A DNA stretch of 9,145 nt from Methylobacter sp. Lineage in GTDB: Bacteria; Pseudomonadota; Gammaproteobacteria; Methylococcales; Methylomonadaceae. Within the stretch, counting starts at the first letter, position 1; each line of letters starts with the position of its first letter. The stretch is taken from NCBI GenBank assembly GCA_028714995.1, contig JAQTLI010000082.1, forward strand, positions 1 to 9,145. The letters are read 5' to 3'. The position numbers and the translations under genes are program-made. This document shows, one piece after another, positions 6,044 to 9,145 of this stretch. The notes under the pieces are model-generated. The model did no database searches, was not told where the DNA came from, and was given only the letters and a program-made list of their open reading frames with translations.

Positions 6044-6092
6044 TGGTGTGTCGTGCGCGATTCGAACGCGCGACCATCGCATTAAAAGTGCA
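6044..6092 (-). other. tRNA-Lys(TTT) 3' half; probable att site
   Basis: On the minus strand the sequence holds the anticodon loop CTTTTAA (6088-6082; anticodon TTT at 6086-6084), an anticodon 3' stem TGCGA, a variable loop, and a perfect T-arm GCGCG-TTCGAAT-CGCGC. It ends with the acceptor strand ACGACAC, discriminator A and an encoded CCA at 6046-6044. The matching 5' half is absent: a GTGTCGT acceptor strand should lie near 6119-6113, but the sequence there reads TATCAGG, and there is no proper D-arm. A 3' half of about 45 bases is the usual duplicated att core left when an integrative element uses a tRNA gene. With the terminator kept on its downstream side, this copy is best read as the distal chromosome junction. 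Confidence 0.78.
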
Positions 6093-6492
6093 TCACCAAC
6101 GAATTGAAGCAACCTGATACTGCACTTTACTCCTTATATACAAACAGTTTCAAGTTGTTTCGATATTGCTTGGTTCTGACTCAGTATCGTTTGACCAATG
6201 CGCCTAAATTTGCGCCTAGTTTTTAGTTGATCCAGATACAAAAAATCGGTGTTACCTACCTCACCTTGGCCTATACGTAGTCATACTTAGGCGTTTGTAC
6301 CAATTGTAATGGTTTGTAAAATCAAGAAACAATAAACACTGACCGAAGCGTATAGTCTGAGGTGTTAGATAAGTTGGTTAGTATTAACACTTAAGGTATT
6401 CGAGGATAGCAGCGACTGTATTATCAGCCACTAGTTAATTGGATAAACTTACACATCCACACATCTGTCCCCATACTAAACAAAGAAAATTA
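6093..6492. other. AT-rich non-coding stretch at the island edge
   Basis: No gene is supported here. Plus and minus frames are broken repeatedly. It contains the TGCGCCTA repeats and presumably the promoter of the three-gene operon that follows, although I see no convincing -35/-10 pair. Sampled GC is low (20 of 60 bases at 6301-6360). Confidence 0.5.
6199..6293. repeat. TGCGCCTA repeats, putative integrase arm sites
   Basis: TGCGCCTA occurs at 6199-6206 and 6211-6218 (12-bp spacing), and a shorter inverted copy, TAGGCG, at 6288-6293. Short direct repeats 100-250 bases from an att core resemble arm-type binding sites of tyrosine integrases. This is inference from position; no integrase gene is in the window. 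Confidence 0.35.
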
Positions 6493-7152
6493 ATGAGAAT
6501 ACTGCGTTTCAACGATCCCATTCTAATGCCGGACACAGGTGAAAGCTCAGAACAGCGTTTGGCGAGGGCGATTCCTTTGAGGGGCACATGTGGACAGGGG
6601 TATGTCGAGAGACGGGGAATATCGGTCGAAGTCGCCGATGCTGCTGGCGTCCTGTTCGATGCTGATTTCGGTGGCCGCCCTGCCGTTGTTTTCCCTATGC
6701 GAGACCAGTTAGGGACCTTGACTTCATTGCACGGACGTTACCTTGAGGCAGGACGAGGAAAAAACAAGATGTTCACCATCGGGCCGGGGGGTGGTGTAGC
6801 CAGTGTACTGATGGGTTGGCAGGCTGAGCCTCTGATTCTGGTGGAAGGTTTGTTCGATGCCTTATCTTTGGCCTCCTGTGGATGGGCCTCAGTCGCGACG
6901 GTGGGGCGTTGGGCGCCATGGCTGCCGAAAGTATCTGCGGGCCGAGTGGTATGGCTTGCCTTTGACAATGGCCGTCCAGGGGAAGCCGAGGTGATACATT
7001 ACACCCAGCGTCTGTCTGAGTGTTGTGTGCGTAGGCTGCCACCTCCAACACATTGTAAGGACTGGAATACGGCCTTGGCCAAGCTCGGACCTGGCGCGGT
7101 TGCTAAATGGATTCGTGATCATTTTTCCGCTTCTTCGGTCTTGGCGCCATGA
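6493..7152 (+). CDS. Toprim-domain DnaG-like protein
   Basis: 219-residue soluble protein related to the central part of DnaG-type primases. Residues 30-85 resemble the primase catalytic-core lead-in (GYVERRGISVEVADAAGVLF, AVVFPMRDQLGTLTSLHGRY). The Toprim domain follows at about 113-185: LILVEGLFDALSLASCGWAS with the catalytic Glu at 118, then WLAFDNGRPGEAE. The C-terminus has the CKDWNTAL motif (189-195) common after Toprim in this group. The usual DxD reads D158-N-G160, so the second acidic metal ligand is absent. There is no zinc-binding domain and no helicase domain. I chose ATG 6493; a TTG at 6439 would add 18 residues of non-family sequence. Its stop overlaps the next gene by four bases. 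Primase activity is doubtful; a nuclease, ligase or binding role is possible. Confidence 0.8.
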   Translation: MRILRFNDPILMPDTGESSEQRLARAIPLRGTCGQGYVERRGISVEVADAAGVLFDADFGGRPAVVFPMRDQLGTLTSLHGRYLEAGRGKNKMFTIGPGGGVASVLMGWQAEPLILVEGLFDALSLASCGWASVATVGRWAPWLPKVSAGRVVWLAFDNGRPGEAEVIHYTQRLSECCVRRLPPPTHCKDWNTALAKLGPGAVAKWIRDHFSASSVLAP

Positions 7153-7700
7153 ACGAAATCTATGTCAGTACAGACATTGAGGTTGACGGCCCCATCCCAG
7201 GCCCACATTCAATGCTGAGCTTCGGGTCTGCAGCTTACCTGGCCGACAAAACCCTAATTGCTACGTTTTCGGCAAATCTGGAACTTCTTCCAGATGCTGT
7301 TGGCCATCCCGATACACTTGCATGGTGGAGCCAACACCCAGAGGCTTGGGCTGCCTGCCGATGCAATCAGCGTCCTCCCGCAGAAGCGATGACGGAATAT
7401 GTTAGCTGGCTCGATACGCTCCCCGGCATCCCGGTATTCGTGGGATATCCGGCTGCTTTTGATTTCCTCTTCGTTTACTGGTATTTGATGCGCTTCGTGG
7501 GACGAAGTCCCTTCAGTTTTTCGGCGCTAGACATCAAGACTATGGCGATGGTAATGCTAGGCAGGGATTATCGCCGTAGCACCAAGCGCCAGATGCCGAA
7601 ACGCTGGTTTGACGAACAACCCCATACACACGTTGCTTTGGACGACGCCATTGAGCAGGGAGCGTTGTTCTGCAACATGCTTGTGGAATGTCGACGTTGA
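7149..7700 (+). CDS. DEDDh 3'-5' exonuclease (Rv2179c/RNase T-like)
   Basis: 183-residue protein of the DnaQ-like DEDDh exonuclease superfamily, closest in style to the small Rv2179c-like 3'-5' exoribonucleases. The metal-binding residues are visible: Asp9 and Glu11 in STDIEVDGPIPGPHSMLSFG, Asp105 in VGYPAAFDFLFVYWYLMRF, and His161 with Asp166 in HTHVALDDAIEQG. The set is complete, so the enzyme is expected to be active on RNA or single-stranded DNA with two divalent metals. Family blocks HPDTLAWWSQHPEAW and SALDIKTMAM are also present. The start codon overlaps the Toprim gene stop (ATGA), and the next gene begins inside its last codons, so the three are probably translationally coupled. Substrate preference (RNA or DNA) cannot be read from the sequence. 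Confidence 0.9.
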   Translation: MNEIYVSTDIEVDGPIPGPHSMLSFGSAAYLADKTLIATFSANLELLPDAVGHPDTLAWWSQHPEAWAACRCNQRPPAEAMTEYVSWLDTLPGIPVFVGYPAAFDFLFVYWYLMRFVGRSPFSFSALDIKTMAMVMLGRDYRRSTKRQMPKRWFDEQPHTHVALDDAIEQGALFCNMLVECRR

Positions 7701-8509
7701 ACCCACGTCGAAAATCTGCCAAGTCCTTTGCAAGGAATGGTCAAGGACTCGCTGAACCATACAATCTTCCCCCGTCAATTTGCTTTCGGGTTACCCGCTA
7801 CTGCAACGCACGTTGCGGTTTTTGCCTTGCGCCACCTGATGGTGCCCATCCTGATGAGGAAATACTCCTACGCCGGATTGATTGGCTCCTCTTACGTGGT
7901 GTTAACACTATTCATTTTTGTGGGGGTGAGCCAACCATTCATCCAGGTCTCCCTCGGCTACTGGTGCATGTGCATGCCCAAGGCGGAAAAACGAAGCTCA
8001 CGACCAACGGCATAAAACTGCCAGAGGCGTTGCTGTCCATACTCCGTGCTACTGATACCCAAGTTAAAGTTAGCCTTCACGGGAACCGTGTACATCACGA
8101 TGCTATGGTCGGTCTAATGGCTTTCGATCACACCACGCGTAATCTCGGGCGGCTTATCGCAGCAGGCATTCGGACTTCGGTACAGACTACTGTAGTTGCC
8201 AACGCTCCAGAGGTCGTAGAGTGGGTTTCGGAGTTTTGCTTGAACAACAAGGTGCGGCGACTAAGTATTCTGCCCTTTATACCTCGCGGCAATGGCCTAG
8301 ATCGTCGAGTAGAGTATGAACTATCATCCACCCAACGCAGTTCGCTCCGTGAACTCGTCGCACAGAAACGCCGTGCGCTTTCGGGCCGTCTTGACTTGCG
8401 CTGGCTGGATTTTACTGCTCAACCCATCCACGTAGTCGAGGCGGATGGGTGTGTGATCATCGAAAGCGCTACGGAAGCGCAAGACAAGGTACTATGTCAA
8501 ATTCCTTAA
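7688..8509 (+). CDS. Radical SAM enzyme of unknown substrate
   Basis: 273-residue radical S-adenosylmethionine enzyme. The 4Fe-4S cluster motif is CNARCGFC (Cys39, Cys43, Cys46), the SAM-binding motif is GGEPTIHPG (79-87), and later barrel strands include LTTNGIKL, VKVSLHGNRVHHD, TSVQTTVVAN and LSILPFIPRGNG. The order fits a MoaA-like TIM barrel. No SPASM or second cluster is present: after the barrel only isolated Cys184 and Cys270 occur, and the protein ends soon after DGCVIIESATEAQDKVL. The length is also near that of prokaryotic viperins, but the viperin-type FCFH after the cluster is replaced by FCLAPP, so I do not assign it there. It overlaps the exonuclease gene by 13 bases, which implies co-expression and a shared task. 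No peptide precursor gene is adjacent. Confidence 0.9.
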   Translation: MSTLNPRRKSAKSFARNGQGLAEPYNLPPSICFRVTRYCNARCGFCLAPPDGAHPDEEILLRRIDWLLLRGVNTIHFCGGEPTIHPGLPRLLVHVHAQGGKTKLTTNGIKLPEALLSILRATDTQVKVSLHGNRVHHDAMVGLMAFDHTTRNLGRLIAAGIRTSVQTTVVANAPEVVEWVSEFCLNNKVRRLSILPFIPRGNGLDRRVEYELSSTQRSSLRELVAQKRRALSGRLDLRWLDFTAQPIHVVEADGCVIIESATEAQDKVLCQIP

Positions 8510-8652
8510 CTAGGGTCCGATTAAGAATCAAATAGATTCAACTGGTTACATGTATAGGCGTGTTTTTTTACCTGATACCTTACAAGGCTTGCTGTATGGG
8601 TTATTAAAAAGTGTGCAAAATTTGCCAGTTTTGTGAGAAAAGAGCGTCCAAA

Positions 8653-8765
8653 TTAAACAGCAGCCTTCACTATGTTACTGTTTTTAGAATACTCAATGCC
8701 CGACTTGACTGGCAAAATGGGTATTGAAAGGGGAAAAATCTGGAAGCTCTTTTACAAGTGAGTGC
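8653..8765 (-). pseudogene. Possible frameshifted coding remnant
   Basis: On the minus strand one frame reads LVKELPDFSPFNTHFASQVG and a frame shifted by one base continues IEYSKNSNIVKAAV to a stop at 8653-8655. Joined, they look like the C-terminal end of a protein or a protein-like dispersed repeat, but I do not recognise it. The fragment is short, so chance is a real alternative. Confidence 0.25.
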
Positions 8766-8790
8766 CTTTAAAACTGATCATCGGTCATTC

Positions 8791-8809
8791 AATTCTTAAA
8801 AAAAGAATT
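8791..8809. other. Perfect 7-bp AT-rich hairpin
   Basis: AATTCTT (8791-8797) and AAGAATT (8803-8809) are exact inverted copies around five A. It is too AT-rich to be a convincing terminator, and no gene ends beside it. Confidence 0.4.
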
Positions 8810-9019
8810 ATCTCTCGGTTTTACAAATTTTGCGACAGAACCCGGGGACGGTATAGGTACGGATGGTCCGCATTGTCCGGGCGGAATATCAATCCCCGAA
8901 TCTAGACTTTCGTGAATAACTCTGTTCGACCCTTTATAGTCTTTCCATCCTGTTTTCAGTGATACTAAGCACAGCTTATGTTGGACATTTTTTAAGCTTT
9001 CCGAGGTTGTAAAGGTTGC

Positions 9020-9145
9020 CTAGTTAATCCTTTGTTTTCCTTTGAATTCCCAATAGTAACTAAAAGCGATGATTGCTATAGCCAGCAACAAAATTTGCCA
9101 CATATATTCTTCAACATAAGCCGCACAGACGGCGATTATGCCAAG
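9020..9145 (-). CDS. C-terminus of a small membrane protein (5' end outside window)
   Basis: The last 41 codons of a minus-strand gene enter from the right edge and stop at TAG 9022-9020. The visible peptide has one clear hydrophobic segment, MWQILLLAIAIIAFSYYWEF, preceded by LGIIAVCAAYVEEY, which may be the end of another membrane segment, and closes with the charged tail KGKQRIN, which would lie in the cytoplasm under the positive-inside rule. I do not recognise the family; heavy-metal transport accessory proteins and other short inner-membrane proteins look similar. Confidence rests on hydrophobic pattern and codon regularity only, since the start is not visible. Confidence 0.5.
   Translation of the reverse strand, partial: LGIIAVCAAYVEEYMWQILLLAIAIIAFSYYWEFKGKQRIN

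Larger units (their letters stand above)
8510..9019. other. Gene-free stretch with degraded fragments
   Basis: No intact gene. It starts right after the radical SAM stop with a small GAATC-AAATA-GATTC hairpin (8525-8539) but no clear T-tract, and contains a decayed fragment (8653-8765) and an AT hairpin at 8791-8809. The region is again AT-rich compared with the operon before it. Confidence 0.5.

Noticed and set aside
5555..6112. Long minus-strand open frame of 185 codons
   Set aside because: Its start lies in the tRNA-Lys fragment, and it then reads through the terminator hairpin and the direct repeats; no domain is recognisable. Part of it could be decayed coding sequence but not a gene as framed.
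6044..6119. Complete tRNA-Lys gene
   Set aside because: The acceptor 5' strand GTGTCGT and a proper D-arm are missing, so only the 3' half is present.
6439..6492. TTG start for the Toprim protein
   Set aside because: It would add 18 residues unlike the family and has no ribosome binding site; ATG 6493 is preferred, though the evidence is modest.
7688..8509. Prokaryotic viperin
   Set aside because: The length and three-Cys motif are similar, but the residues after the cluster (FCLAPP) do not match the viperin FCFH signature, and GGEP-type enzymes of many subfamilies share the rest.

Overview
This window looks like a stretch of a Gram-negative, probably gammaproteobacterial, chromosome, made of a few intact genes set among many insertion-sequence remnants, dispersed intergenic repeats and degraded fragments. 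The taxonomic guess rests on the style of the SulP transporter, the IS3-type OrfA, the Lys-rich basic protein ending in a KTGRP motif and the intergenic repeat types. No ribosomal RNA or core housekeeping gene is present, so it is weak; a methanotroph-like gammaproteobacterium is only an impression.

Left part (1-1850). A PhoH-family ATPase enters from the left edge and ends at 735. A 38-codon reading frame overlaps its stop (GTGA overlap). About 1 kb without an intact gene follows: a pair of 24-bp-spaced motifs resembling an IS21-type end, a GGTGGGTTA-type palindrome, and a probably frameshifted small Cys-rich reading frame (1179-1444). At 1701-1850 lies copy A of a dispersed repeat.

Middle part (1851-5366). 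Everything recognisable is on the minus strand: an IS3-family remnant (orfA intact, orfB cut off after a few codons exactly where repeat A begins), a Lys-rich DNA-binding-like protein with a possible operator, a SulP/SLC26 anion transporter with a STAS domain, and a small ParB/sulfiredoxin-fold-like protein. Copy B of the dispersed repeat (5219-5366) follows in inverted orientation, so this 3.4-kb block is bracketed by inverted repeats.

Junction (5370-6490). There is no convincing gene. Features are a 66-bp intergenic repeat, a 57-bp-period direct repeat, an intrinsic terminator and, most informatively, the 3' half of a tRNA-Lys(TTT) gene without its 5' half. A 3'-half tRNA followed by its own terminator is the usual scar left at the distal end of an element integrated into a tRNA gene. 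If so, the island extends to the right of 6044. Short TGCGCCTA repeats just inside it could be integrase arm sites.

Right part (6493-8509). Three tightly overlapping plus-strand genes of clearly higher GC form one operon: a Toprim-domain (DnaG-like) protein, a DEDDh 3'-5' exonuclease of the Rv2179c/RNase T-like type, and a radical SAM enzyme. I do not recognise this trio as a named system. It is the best candidate here for an undescribed function: nucleic-acid enzymes coupled to a radical-chemistry enzyme, just inside a putative island end. The last 635 bases hold degraded sequence and, on the minus strand at the edge, the C-terminus of a small membrane protein.
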